The position numbers were made by a program, and so were the translations under genes. A stretch of DNA of 64,000 bases from positions 1 through 64,000 of the forward strand of contig NZ_AJXU01000044.1 of assembly GCF_000264315.1 (NCBI RefSeq). The letters run 5' to 3'. Shown here piece after piece: positions 8,511 through 17,907 of the stretch; position 1 is the first letter of the stretch; each line of letters opens with the position of its first letter. This DNA is from Rhodanobacter fulvus Jip2 (GTDB lineage: Bacteria > Pseudomonadota > Gammaproteobacteria > Xanthomonadales > Rhodanobacteraceae). The notes beneath the pieces were generated by a model that worked only from the letters and a program-made list of their open reading frames with translations, searched no databases and was not told the origin of the DNA.

Positions 8511-9176
8511 TCAAGCTACGCGGACAACGTCCCCAATAATCAATTTATTTCCTCCAGGCGCTTGGACATCGAATTTTACCTCGCCTGGAAGACCGTCTGC
8601 GTCGATGTATCGAATGACACCTTGACTGACGGCGGTGAGCACAAAACGGAGTTCGATTACAATCACCTCGTCTCGCGCCACAACCGCCAAATTATGATGC
8701 TTTGGAACCTCAATAGCGTCTCCGAAGGCCAAGCGGAAGCGAGTGGCAGTATTGCCGATGTTGACAATCTTAAGTTTATAGGTTGTCACGCCACTGCTGA
8801 CGACGGTTCCGGAGTGCTGTGGTACGAATCTTGGCCTTGCTGCCTCGCGCCTTAGTTCTCGTTCATCTTGTAGCGCCTCGTACTCATTCTGAAACTGCTC
8901 ACGGGTCACGGCCACAAGCTGGCTCTGCTGCTCTACAGAATTGCGTAACTCTTCGGCTTGCAGGCGAAGTGCCTCCGTACTGTGTTTCAGTTCCTCCCCT
9001 TGCTGCATGTAACCGATAACGAGCCAGAGAAATGCCAGTGGGGCAAACAATCCGGAGAAGTAATCCCCCCAAGCATCCAGTTCCTTAGGGTGAGCGTAGA
9101 TCGAAACCATGTATCCAGAGAAGCCGAGCCACGCCACGGTGACAAGTAGCCCAAACCAAAATCTCTTGTCCTTCAA
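8511..9176 (-). CDS. Integron-cassette membrane protein with coiled coil
   Basis: A 221-residue protein. Two N-terminal membrane segments (FWFGLLVTVAWLGFSGYMVS and YFSGLFAPLAFLWLVIGYM) precede a helical, Gln/Glu-rich coiled-coil-like stretch of about residues 57-110. A C-terminal beta-rich domain of about 100 residues follows. The layout (two membrane helices, coiled coil, soluble domain) resembles cassette and phage-defence-associated small membrane proteins, but no family is recognised and no function is claimed. Upstream lies a lone core site at 9201; downstream is a complete attC. Confidence 0.75.
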   Translation of the reverse strand: MKDKRFWFGLLVTVAWLGFSGYMVSIYAHPKELDAWGDYFSGLFAPLAFLWLVIGYMQQGEELKHSTEALRLQAEELRNSVEQQSQLVAVTREQFQNEYEALQDERELRREAARPRFVPQHSGTVVSSGVTTYKLKIVNIGNTATRFRLAFGDAIEVPKHHNLAVVARDEVIVIELRFVLTAVSQGVIRYIDADGLPGEVKFDVQAPGGNKLIIGDVVRVA

Positions 9177-9200
9177 GGGCTGCTCCTGATGGTCGATAAA

Positions 9201-9209
9201 GCCTAACGC
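9201..9209 (-). mobile_element. Isolated integron core site (GCGTTAGGC)
   Basis: The minus-strand sequence GCGTTAGGC matches the R' core of the two attC sites nearby and marks the start of the first cassette, 24 bp before its gene. The partner boxes of a full attC are absent upstream, so it is either an attI-type site or a truncated attC. No integrase gene lies in the 240 bp to purB. Confidence 0.6.
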
Positions 9210-9448
9210 TAAGTAGATTCCAAAATGCAGTGTAATCCTTGCAGCCTATCCCGGTAGGTAGGTCCCTGCCTTGCGTCGCGAACCTAAAATAATCAACAGC
9301 TTGTTCCCCTTGGCGCCGTCTAGTCCAGCAGCCTAATCTCGCAACGTTTGCGAAAAGGCGCCATATCGTTTGCAGTGAAGCAACGGGCGACTGGCTTGCT
9401 TGCTCCGCGTTCGTTCCGTCGCAACCATCATGGTTTGATGTGCTGTTT

Positions 9449-10879
<1,431 letters not shown>

Positions 10880-10936
10880 CTATAGTTAGGCGATGCGAGC
10901 GTTTCGTTTCCGGTTTTCCCTTACCCCGTTCTCCCC

Positions 10937-11008
10937 GAGCGTAGCCGCGCAGCGGCGAAGTCGAAGGGCCGCGAGAGGCTTCGACTTCGCGCCTGCGGCG
11001 CTACGCTC
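10937..11008. repeat. Palindromic intergenic repeat (REP-like)
   Basis: Arms of about 30 bp (gagcgtagccgcgcagcgg..cgaagtcgaag and its imperfect complement) around a 10-bp loop, lying in the purB/fumC divergent gap just 65 bp before fumC. Confidence 0.75.
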
Positions 11009-11072
11009 AGCCCGAACGGTTGTCGGGGGCGTGATGAGCCCTTGCATATAAACCTTTCCCCAAGGATTCCCA

Positions 11073-12452
11073 ATGACCGACTACCGCATTGAACACGACA
11101 GCATGGGCGAACTGCAGGTGCCCGCCGACGCGCTGTATGGCGCGCAGACCCAGCGCGCGATCGACAATTTCCCGATCTCCGGCCTGCACCTGCCGCGCCC
11201 GTTCATCCGCGCGCTGGGGCTGATCAAGGCCGCCGCCGCCGAGGTCAACTTGTCCCTTGGCCATTTGAAGAAGGGGCAGGCCGCGGCAATCCGCAAGGCG
11301 GCGCTGGCGGTGGCCGAGGGCCAGTACGACGCGCAGTTCCCGATCGACATCTTCCAGACCGGCTCGGGCACCAGCACCAACATGAATGCGAACGAGGTGA
11401 TCGCGCATCTGGCGGTAGCCGCAGGTACGAAGGTGCATCCGAACGATCACGTCAATTACGGACAGAGTTCGAACGACGTGATCCCCACTGCGATCCACGT
11501 CAGCGCCGCGCTGACCACCAGCGAGCAGTTGCTGCCGGCGCTGAAGCATCTGAAAAAGGCCATCGACAAGCGCGCGCGCGAATTGCGCAACACGCCCAAA
11601 ACCGGCCGCACCCACCTGATGGACGCGATGCCGATCACCTTCGGCCAGGAGCTGTCCGGCTGGTCGGCGCAGATCGCCACGGCGATCGAACGCATCGAGG
11701 ACGCGCTGAAGCGCATGCGCCGGCTGCCGCAGGGCGGCACCGCGGTGGGCACCGGCATCAATGCCGACCCGAAATTCGGCCCGGCCATCGCGCAGCAGTT
11801 GAAGAAGCTGACGGGGGTGAAATTCGAATCAGCGGAAAACTATTTCGAGGGCATGGCCGCGCAGGATGCGGCAGTGGAACTGTCAGGCCAGTTGAAGACG
11901 CTGGCCGTTGGCCTGATGAAGATCGCCAACGACCTGCGCTGGATGAATTCCGGCCCGCTGGCCGGGCTGGGCGAGATCGAGTTGCCCGCGCTGCAGCCGG
12001 GCTCGTCAATCATGCCGGGCAAGGTGAATCCGGTGATTCCCGAGGCGGTGGCGATGGTGGCCGCGCAGGTGATCGGCAACGACGCGTCGATCACCATCGC
12101 CGGTCAGTCCGGCAACTTCCAGCTCAACGTGATGCTGCCGCTGATCGCGCACAACCTGCTGCAGTCGATCGGCATCCTGGCCAACGTCAGCGTGCTGCTG
12201 GCCGACAAATCCATCGCCGGCTTCAAGGTCAACAAGGAACGCGTGAACCAGGCGCTGGCAATGAATCCCATCCTGGTCACCGCGCTGAACCCGGTGATCG
12301 GTTATGAGAAGGGCGCGGCCACCGCGAAGCAGGCCTACAAGGAAAAGCGCCCGATCATGGATGTGGCGCTGGAAACCACCGGTCTGTCGAAGGATGAGCT
12401 GAAGAAGCTGCTCGATCCGATGACGCTGACTCGCGGCGGTATTCAGGGCTGA
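11073..12452 (+). CDS. fumC: Class II fumarate hydratase
   Basis: A 459-residue iron-independent fumarase that interconverts fumarate and malate in the citric acid cycle. Characteristic blocks: start MTDYRIEHDSMGELQVPADA, GSGTSTNMNANEVIA, GRTHLMDAMPITFGQE and the signature GSSIMPGKVNPVIPEAV. Length is typical (E. coli FumC 467). The C-terminal part ends MTLTRGGI. A ribosome site (caaggatt) lies upstream of the ATG. Confidence 0.96.
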   Translation: MTDYRIEHDSMGELQVPADALYGAQTQRAIDNFPISGLHLPRPFIRALGLIKAAAAEVNLSLGHLKKGQAAAIRKAALAVAEGQYDAQFPIDIFQTGSGTSTNMNANEVIAHLAVAAGTKVHPNDHVNYGQSSNDVIPTAIHVSAALTTSEQLLPALKHLKKAIDKRARELRNTPKTGRTHLMDAMPITFGQELSGWSAQIATAIERIEDALKRMRRLPQGGTAVGTGINADPKFGPAIAQQLKKLTGVKFESAENYFEGMAAQDAAVELSGQLKTLAVGLMKIANDLRWMNSGPLAGLGEIELPALQPGSSIMPGKVNPVIPEAVAMVAAQVIGNDASITIAGQSGNFQLNVMLPLIAHNLLQSIGILANVSVLLADKSIAGFKVNKERVNQALAMNPILVTALNPVIGYEKGAATAKQAYKEKRPIMDVALETTGLSKDELKKLLDPMTLTRGGIQG

Positions 12453-12530
12453 GTCTGTTTGTCGTGGGGGCTGGCGAACGGGTTTTTGCGGGTAGGCTTT
12501 GGCTGAGGCTAGAGCGTCACCCCCTCCCAG

Positions 12531-12554
12531 CCTCCCCCTGCAAGCAGGGGGAGG
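12531..12554. repeat. GC hairpin repeat downstream of fumC
   Basis: Perfect 10-bp stem cctccccctg/cagggggagg with loop caag, in the convergent gap after fumC. There is no T-run, so it looks like a dispersed intergenic repeat that may still stall or protect transcripts. Confidence 0.7.
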
Positions 12555-12600
12555 GGCCAAAGCCGTGCATTGAGCTTGGCTCGCCAGCCGATCGTCATCG

Positions 12601-13290
12601 TCAATCGGAGAACACGGCAAAACCGTGCTTGCCATCCTGGTCGGTCATGTCCTTGCTGCAGTCGTCGATGTCCTTCTGTTCCATCGTGGCGTACGGCTGG
12701 AATGCCGGCATCGCCGCGGCCAGCTTTTGCTGACTGGCGAGCAGGGCCGGCATGTGCTGTTGGCAAAGCTGGTGGGCAGCGGCTTCGATCTTGTCGGTTT
12801 GCGGCTTGATGGCCGCCTCGATCTGCTTGTCGCTCTTGCCGCTGAACGCGCCCAGCATCGCGGTCTTGGCGGCCTGCATGCCAAGGTCGGCGCCTTGCGT
12901 GCCGATGTCCATGCCGGCCGAGGCGATGCCCACGATCTGCTGGCGGTAGTCCAGCAGCAAGGCGCGTTGTGCCGGTGTGGCGTCGACCTTCTTGCCGGCG
13001 ATCAGCAGATCGCCTTGCGGGGTGATTTCGGCTTTCGGTCGCTTGTCGCTGTCGTCGTCACCGAAGTGGACATGATCCAGTTCGATGTTCTTGGTGGCCA
13101 GATCGCGCTTGGCTTCCTGCATGGCCTTGTCGATGCCCTTGGCGATCAGCGAGCGCGGCGCGGTTTCGCCTTCCTTGCTGGTCGATGTCGATTGCCCGGT
13201 AGAAGCGGGCTGGGAATCCGGGGCCTGGCTGCACGCCGCCAGCGGCAGCAGCAAAAGCAGAGCGAGAGCGCGGTAAGAGAAGGGTTTCAT
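12601..13290 (-). CDS. Probable lipoprotein, DUF2884/YggN-like
   Basis: A 229-residue protein with a lipoprotein signal peptide (ALLLLLPLAAC, lipid Cys20) and a Ser/Thr-rich linker. The domain carrying EITPQGDLLIAGKKVDATPAQ followed by RALLLDYRQQIVGIA recalls the DUF2884/YggN family, whose role is unclear. The C-terminal half is helical with CQQHMPALLASQQKLA. It lies 60 bp after the ABC permease in the same direction and is probably the last gene of that operon. Confidence 0.7.
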   Translation of the reverse strand: MKPFSYRALALLLLLPLAACSQAPDSQPASTGQSTSTSKEGETAPRSLIAKGIDKAMQEAKRDLATKNIELDHVHFGDDDSDKRPKAEITPQGDLLIAGKKVDATPAQRALLLDYRQQIVGIASAGMDIGTQGADLGMQAAKTAMLGAFSGKSDKQIEAAIKPQTDKIEAAAHQLCQQHMPALLASQQKLAAAMPAFQPYATMEQKDIDDCSKDMTDQDGKHGFAVFSD

Positions 13291-13350
13291 GGATGTGCTC
13301 CTTGGTCGAGGTCGTGACGGACGGGCCGGGCGGCCCGTCCGTCAGCGTGC

Positions 13351-14340
13351 TCAGGCGTCGTCGCGCCAGCGGCGGAACCAGATGGCGCCGGCCAGCAGGG
13401 CCACGCCGGCGACTACACCGATCCACAGGTCGGGAGTGGCTGCCAGGTGCCAGGTCTGCGCCAGGTCCAATACATCCGTCCCGTTGCTTGAGACAAAAGC
13501 CACGGTGTTGTGTGAGCCGAAGAGGTTGCCGGTGCCCGGGAATACGCTCAGCAAGGCACGCAGCACCACGTTTTTCCAGAACCATGCCGTCGGCAGGTTG
13601 AACAAACCCATGATGCCGAACCACGCCACCAGCAGGCCGGTGCCGACAGGCAGTGCCACCGCCCACAGGAAGGGTTTGCTGCGCGACCAGGCGGAGCAGA
13701 TCAGCAGCCAGCCGACCGCCGGTGCCGCCCACAACGCATACAGCGGGATATAGCCGATCAGGTTGAACATAACCCGGAACGGATGGGCCAGCAGCAGCAA
13801 TTGCCACACGTTGACGCCGTGGAACGACAGCGTGACCGCGAGTATCAGCAACTGCAGCATGCCCACGACGATGCCCACGACCACGGCGATGATCGGCGCC
13901 AGCACGGTGGCGCTGATGACCTTGGACAGCACGGTGCTGGTGTCCGAGACCGGCAGCGATTTCCAGAACAGGATGCTGCGGTCGCGGCGGTCGTCATACA
14001 GTGCGCCGAGGCAATAGAAGAACACCACGAAACCCAGCACCACCACCAGCAGGCCCATGGCCGAGTACATCGCGACGTCCAGCGCAAACCCGACCTGGCT
14101 CAGGTCGCCGGCATCCATGTCGGCGATGACATGCTGCAGGCCGCCACTGGCGCCCAAGTTGATGCCGTTGCGGGCGCCCAGCACCTCGGCGGTGATGATG
14201 CCCATGATGTTGAGCAGCAGAAAGATGCCGCCGGTAATGACCGGTGCCCAGAAGAACCCGCCACGGTGCTCCCAGTATTCGCGTTTCACCAGCCAGTACA
14301 CATTGTTCAATGTCTGATTCTTCAACGTCTGGGTGTTCAT
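13351..14340 (-). CDS. ABC transporter permease (ABC-2 type)
   Basis: A 329-residue integral membrane protein with about six hydrophobic segments, among them APVITGGIFLLLNIMGII, MGLLVVVLGFVVFFYCLGAL and IIAVVVGIVVGMLQLLILAV. A large soluble loop follows the first segment. The motif YDDRRDRSILFWKSLPVSD is typical of ABC-2/YtrC-F-like permeases next to GntR regulators. Its ATG overlaps the ATPase stop (ATGA), which implies translational coupling. The substrate is unknown; cell-envelope stress export is suggested by YtrA-type relatives (inference). Confidence 0.85.
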   Translation of the reverse strand: MNTQTLKNQTLNNVYWLVKREYWEHRGGFFWAPVITGGIFLLLNIMGIITAEVLGARNGINLGASGGLQHVIADMDAGDLSQVGFALDVAMYSAMGLLVVVLGFVVFFYCLGALYDDRRDRSILFWKSLPVSDTSTVLSKVISATVLAPIIAVVVGIVVGMLQLLILAVTLSFHGVNVWQLLLLAHPFRVMFNLIGYIPLYALWAAPAVGWLLICSAWSRSKPFLWAVALPVGTGLLVAWFGIMGLFNLPTAWFWKNVVLRALLSVFPGTGNLFGSHNTVAFVSSNGTDVLDLAQTWHLAATPDLWIGVVAGVALLAGAIWFRRWRDDA

Positions 14341-15194
14341 GCGTAGGTTCCCTTCATGGTCGCCACGAACAGGTCGCTGACGGAAGGCCGGCGGATCTCG
14401 CCCAGCCCCTCCAGCGTCGCGCGGCTCGCGCCGTCAAACAGAAAAATGCTCTTGCCGAAAACCTGGCGTTCGTCGATGGGTTTCAAGGCCCGGGCGACGT
14501 CGGCCTGGTCGGCGTTGACCATCACCTCGATGAAGCGCTCACCGACCGCATCCATGTCGGCATCCAGCACGATCCTGCCGTCGCGGATGAACATCAGGTC
14601 GGTAAGGATGTGCTCGACTTCCTCCACCTGGTGCGTCGTCACGATGATCGTCTTGTTCTCGTCGAAGTAGTCCTCCAGCAGGTTCTGGTAGAACTGCTTG
14701 CGATAGAGGATGTCCAGCCCCAGCGTGGGTTCGTCCAGGATCAGCAGGCGGGCGTCGATGGCCATCACCAGTGCCAGATGCAGCTGCACGATCATGCCCT
14801 TGGACATCTGCCGCACGCGCTGATTCGGCTGCAATTTGGTGCGCGCCAGGAAGGCCTCGCACTTCTTGCGGTCGAAACGCGGGTGCACATTGGCGACGAA
14901 ATCCACCGCCTGGCTGACCTTGATCCAGCGCGGCAACACGGCCACGTCGGCGATGAAGCACACATCGCCCATCAGCTTGTCGCGCTGCTTGCGCGGGTCG
15001 TAGCCCAGCACGTTCAGCTCGCCGGTGAAATCGGTGAGCCCGAGGATGGCCTTCAGCGCCGTGGTCTTGCCCGCACCGTTGGGGCCGATCAGGCCGACGA
15101 TGCGGCCGGGCTCGATCTGGAAGCTGACGTCGTCCAGCGCCACCGAGGTTTTGTACCGCTTGCCCAGCCTGCTGGCCGTAATGACCGCACTCAT
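14337..15194 (-). CDS. ABC transporter ATP-binding protein
   Basis: A 285-residue ATPase subunit. Walker A is GPNGAGKTT (residues 37-45), the signature region is QMSKGM (129-134), a degenerate form seen in YtrB/EcsA-like ATPases, and Walker B is LLILDEP (150-156) with the H-loop in TTHQVEEVEHI. The C-terminal extension of about 70 residues has no recognised fold. I start at MSAVITASRLGKRY, whose ATG overlaps the gntR stop; the open frame continues upstream antisense to nothing and without similarity. Confidence 0.92.
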   Translation of the reverse strand: MSAVITASRLGKRYKTSVALDDVSFQIEPGRIVGLIGPNGAGKTTALKAILGLTDFTGELNVLGYDPRKQRDKLMGDVCFIADVAVLPRWIKVSQAVDFVANVHPRFDRKKCEAFLARTKLQPNQRVRQMSKGMIVQLHLALVMAIDARLLILDEPTLGLDILYRKQFYQNLLEDYFDENKTIIVTTHQVEEVEHILTDLMFIRDGRIVLDADMDAVGERFIEVMVNADQADVARALKPIDERQVFGKSIFLFDGASRATLEGLGEIRRPSVSDLFVATMKGTYA

Positions 15195-15565
15195 GATTGT
15201 TGCTCCTTGTTGGTGCTCGCTTCGCGCAGCAAGGTCTTCAGATCCAGCCCCAGCCGCTGCAGCCGGGCGAACAGTACGGGCCACTCTTCGCGCAGAAACC
15301 GCTCGCGTTCGGATTTAAGCAGCGCTTCGCGAGCGCCTTCGATGACGAACATGCCCAAGCCCCTCCGTTTTTCCACCAATTGTTGATCGACCAGTTCCTG
15401 ATAGGCCTTGGAGACGGTCAGCGGGTTGATCTGGTAATCCGCTGCCACCTGGCGTACCGACGGCAACGGGTCGCCCTCGTTCAAGGCGCCATCCAGGATC
15501 ATCGCCACCACGCGTTGCTGCAGCTGGCGGTAGATCGGCGCGTTGTCGTTCCAGGTGATGGTCAT
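15191..15565 (-). CDS. GntR-family regulator, YtrA subfamily
   Basis: A 124-residue protein: the N-terminal winged helix (APIYRQLQQRVVAMILDGAL, PSVRQVAADYQINPLTVSKA, GLGMFV) is typical GntR. The effector domain is only about 50 residues, the mark of the YtrA group that controls linked ABC transporters. It is the second gene of the operon and presumably represses it through the palindrome at 15911-15934. It is followed by the ATPase gene with a 4-bp overlap. Confidence 0.92.
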   Translation of the reverse strand: MTITWNDNAPIYRQLQQRVVAMILDGALNEGDPLPSVRQVAADYQINPLTVSKAYQELVDQQLVEKRRGLGMFVIEGAREALLKSERERFLREEWPVLFARLQRLGLDLKTLLREASTNKEQQS

Positions 15566-15567
15566 GC

Positions 15568-15882
15568 TTATTCCTTGCTGATGCCGCCGAATTGATTGGC
15601 GAACGAATAGTAGGGCATGGCCAATTGCGAGCTGACCAGGCTCAGGTGCGGCCCGCCGCCATGACCGGCGGAGGCGCCGATGAAGTCGCCGCTGTCGATC
15701 AGTGCGGCCTCGCGCCGCTCGGCGGCAGTGGGGTGGACCACGATCATGGGCAGGTCGGTCACGACCCGCTGGGTTGCCGCGGCGGATACCGGGCGGACGT
15801 CGACGTTGTAGTTGACCGCGCCCAGCGAGGCGAAGGTGAACAGGGCGGCGGCGACGCTGGCGATGAGATTTTGCGATTTCAT
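15568..15882 (-). CDS. Small exported protein heading the GntR-ABC operon
   Basis: A 104-residue protein I do not recognise. Its N-terminus (KSQNLIASVAAALFTFASLG) is a signal peptide or anchor. The rest is Ala/Ser/His rich with PMIVVHPTAAERREAA and a Gly-His-Gly cluster (GHGGGPH). It is the first gene after the operator-promoter and ends 2 bp before gntR, so it is transcribed with the transporter. It may be a substrate, a modulator or an envelope sensor; this is inference from position. Confidence 0.75.
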   Translation of the reverse strand: MKSQNLIASVAAALFTFASLGAVNYNVDVRPVSAAATQRVVTDLPMIVVHPTAAERREAALIDSGDFIGASAGHGGGPHLSLVSSQLAMPYYSFANQFGGISKE

Positions 15883-15910
15883 GGCGTGCTCCTCAGTGAA
15901 CTCGTTGACC

Positions 15911-15951
15911 GGTGTTGTAGTGAACTATAACACCATGTTTCGAGCCGTCAA
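15911..15951 (-). promoter_or_regulatory. Promoter with palindromic GntR operator
   Basis: On the minus strand, -35 TTGACG (plus 15946-15951) and -10 TATAGT (15924-15929) are 16 bp apart. A 24-bp inverted repeat, ggtgttgtagt-ga-actataacacc (15911-15934, one mismatch), overlaps the -10. The position, directly upstream of the operon containing a YtrA-type GntR regulator, makes it a convincing autoregulatory operator. Confidence 0.85.
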
Positions 15952-16024
15952 TGGGTGGAGCCTGAAATCGAGGTATGACTGATGGCAGGGGTGGCCGGAA
16001 CGCCGTAGCGACGGCCTTTCAGCC

Positions 16025-16058
16025 ACGCAAAAAAGGCCAGCTTGCGAGGCTGGCCTTT
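16025..16058 (-). terminator. Terminator for azoR
   Basis: Perfect 10-bp stem aaaggccagc/gctggccttt with a 7-nt loop. Read on the minus strand it is followed by a run of T, about 100 bp after the azoR stop. Confidence 0.8.
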
Positions 16059-16158
16059 GCTTGGCGGTTCCGGCGTGCGGTCGCCGTGGGGAGCGGCGTG
16101 CCGCGGCCGGTCGTTGTTATCGACGCACGGACCGCCGCCGCTTGCGCCGTGTGGCGCG

Positions 16159-16743
16159 TCAGGCGGCTTCGGCCACCAGCGTGTGGATCGCGTCCTGTGC
16201 CGATTTCAGCGCTGCCGACTTCTGTTCGTCGCCAACCGCCACGCCTTCGGCCCGCACGATTTCGATGTCGCTGACACCGATGAAGGCGAATACGGCACGC
16301 AGGTAGGGTTCCTGGAAATCCACGGCCGCGCGTCCGCTTTCCTGGCCGTAGAAGCCGCCGCGACTGGAGGCGACGATCACCCGCTTGCCGCCGGCCAGGC
16401 CCTCCGGGCCGTTCGCGCCGTAGCGGAAGGTCTTGCCGGCGACCAGCACGCGATCAAGCCATGCCTTGAGCTGGCTGGGAATGCCGAAGTTGTACATCGG
16501 CGCGCCAATCACCACCACGTCGGCGGCGAGAAACTCTTCCAGCATCGCGTTCCCCGCCACGGCAGCGGGATCATTGGCGTCGGCGACCGGCGACCAGTGG
16601 GTCAGCGGCTGGGCGGCGAGGTCACGATAGTTGACGGTGGCGTCGGGCGTGCCGTGCTTCAGCTCCGCTACGATGTCGGCGGTGAGCTGGCGCGACACCG
16701 AATAGCTGCCGAGGGCGCTGGAATCGATATGGACGATTTTCAT
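16159..16743 (-). CDS. azoR: FMN-dependent NADH:quinone/azo reductase
   Basis: A 194-residue flavodoxin-fold enzyme of the AcpD/AzoR family reducing quinones and azo dyes with NADH. The start [20 protein letters not shown] binds FMN phosphate; [18 protein letters not shown] is the family signature and SSRGGFYG the second flavin loop. I start at this Met; the open frame has 20 more codons upstream without similarity. It is divergent from a LysR regulator that shares a palindromic operator, a common arrangement for quinone-responsive control. Confidence 0.92.
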   Translation of the reverse strand: MKIVHIDSSALGSYSVSRQLTADIVAELKHGTPDATVNYRDLAAQPLTHWSPVADANDPAAVAGNAMLEEFLAADVVVIGAPMYNFGIPSQLKAWLDRVLVAGKTFRYGANGPEGLAGGKRVIVASSRGGFYGQESGRAAVDFQEPYLRAVFAFIGVSDIEIVRAEGVAVGDEQKSAALKSAQDAIHTLVAEAA

Positions 16744-16808
16744 GGCGGGGTTTCCTGTTTGGGCCGGAAGACCGGCGACGAAATCAGGATATATTTGAAA
16801 CAATGCGG

Positions 16809-16837
16809 CGATAAGTCGGTAGTTATCGGACTTATCG
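16809..16837. promoter_or_regulatory. Palindromic operator between azoR and lysR
   Basis: Perfect 9-bp inverted repeat CGATAAGTC-N11-GACTTATCG, 20 bp before the LysR ATG and 65 bp from azoR. The T-N11-A geometry is typical of LysR-type regulators. Confidence 0.8.
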
Positions 16838-16856
16838 TTCTAAAAGGGAAACAACC

Positions 16857-17834
16857 ATGACGGTGTTGACGGGTGCCTTGCAGGATCTCAATGACCTGTA
16901 CTTCTTTGCCGCCGTGGTCGAACACGGTGGTTTTTCCGCCGCCGGCCGGGCGCTGGGCGTGCCTAAATCCCGCCTCAGCAAGCGCGTGGCCCAGCTCGAG
17001 GAACGGCTGGGCGTGCGCCTGCTGCAGCGGACCACGCGACGCTTCATGGTCACCGAGGTGGGCGAGCGCTTCTACGCCCATTGCCGTGCCGTGTTGGAAG
17101 AAGCGCAGGCCGCGCAGGATGCCGTGGACGAGTTGCGCGCGGAGCCGCGCGGCGTGGTGCGCCTGAGCTGCCCGATATCGCTGACGCAGACGGTGCTGGC
17201 GTATCTGCTGCCGGATTTCCTGGCGCTGTATCCCAAAATGCAGGTACGGCTGTTGTCCAGCGATCGCCGCGTCGACGTGATCGGCGAGGGCTACGACCTG
17301 GCCATCCGTGTACGCACCAAGCTGGATACCGACGCCAACCTGGTCATGCGCAGTTTCGGCCTGGCGCAAACCAAGCTGGTGGCCAGCCCCGCGCTGCTCG
17401 ATGCGCTGGGCCGCCCGTCGCAACCCGATGAGCTGGCCCGCTTGCCGGCGCTGTCGATGCGCGAGCACGAGGGCGCACAGGTGTGGGAGCTGATTGATGC
17501 CGACGGCAAGCAGTCCGTCGTTGAAGTACAGGCGCGGCTGATCACCGGCGATTTTGCCGTACTGCTGGAGGCTGCCCGTCGTGGCATGGGGGTGGCGTTG
17601 TTGCCGGAGTCCGTCTGCGCGCCGGCCATCAGCAGCGGCGAGCTGGAAGTGGTGCTGCCGGATTGGAGCGTTCCCGGCGGCACCATGCACTTTGTCTACC
17701 CCAGCCGCCGCGGCATGCTGCCGGGCGTGCGCGCACTGGTGGATTTCCTGGCCGAGCGCCTGCCGGCCACCACCTCGCTGAGACACGAGCAATGCAAGAA
17801 GCGTCCGCTGGATGAGGTGCCTGCCAGACGCTGA
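16857..17834 (+). CDS. LysR-family transcriptional regulator
   Basis: A 325-residue regulator. The N-terminal helix-turn-helix (LNDLYFFAAVVEHGGFSAAG, RLSKRVAQLEERLGVRLLQR) and effector domain (VVRLSCPISLTQTVLAYLLP, DLAIRVRTKLDTDANLVMR) place it in the CrgA/DsdC-like branch often controlling divergent oxidoreductases. It is divergent from azoR with a perfect LysR-type palindrome between, so it probably controls azoR and itself. A possible later start is not favoured. Confidence 0.9.
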   Translation: MTVLTGALQDLNDLYFFAAVVEHGGFSAAGRALGVPKSRLSKRVAQLEERLGVRLLQRTTRRFMVTEVGERFYAHCRAVLEEAQAAQDAVDELRAEPRGVVRLSCPISLTQTVLAYLLPDFLALYPKMQVRLLSSDRRVDVIGEGYDLAIRVRTKLDTDANLVMRSFGLAQTKLVASPALLDALGRPSQPDELARLPALSMREHEGAQVWELIDADGKQSVVEVQARLITGDFAVLLEAARRGMGVALLPESVCAPAISSGELEVVLPDWSVPGGTMHFVYPSRRGMLPGVRALVDFLAERLPATTSLRHEQCKKRPLDEVPARR

Positions 17835-17907
17835 TCACGCCAATGCGCGGGGCGGCGTCGATATAATGTCCCATTCCCGATTCAGGCATCCAGACGGCCA
17901 AATCATC

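Noticed and set aside
9210-9448. Integron integrase gene next to the cassettes
   Set aside because: Only about 240 bp separate the core site from purB and no tyrosine-recombinase motif is encoded there.
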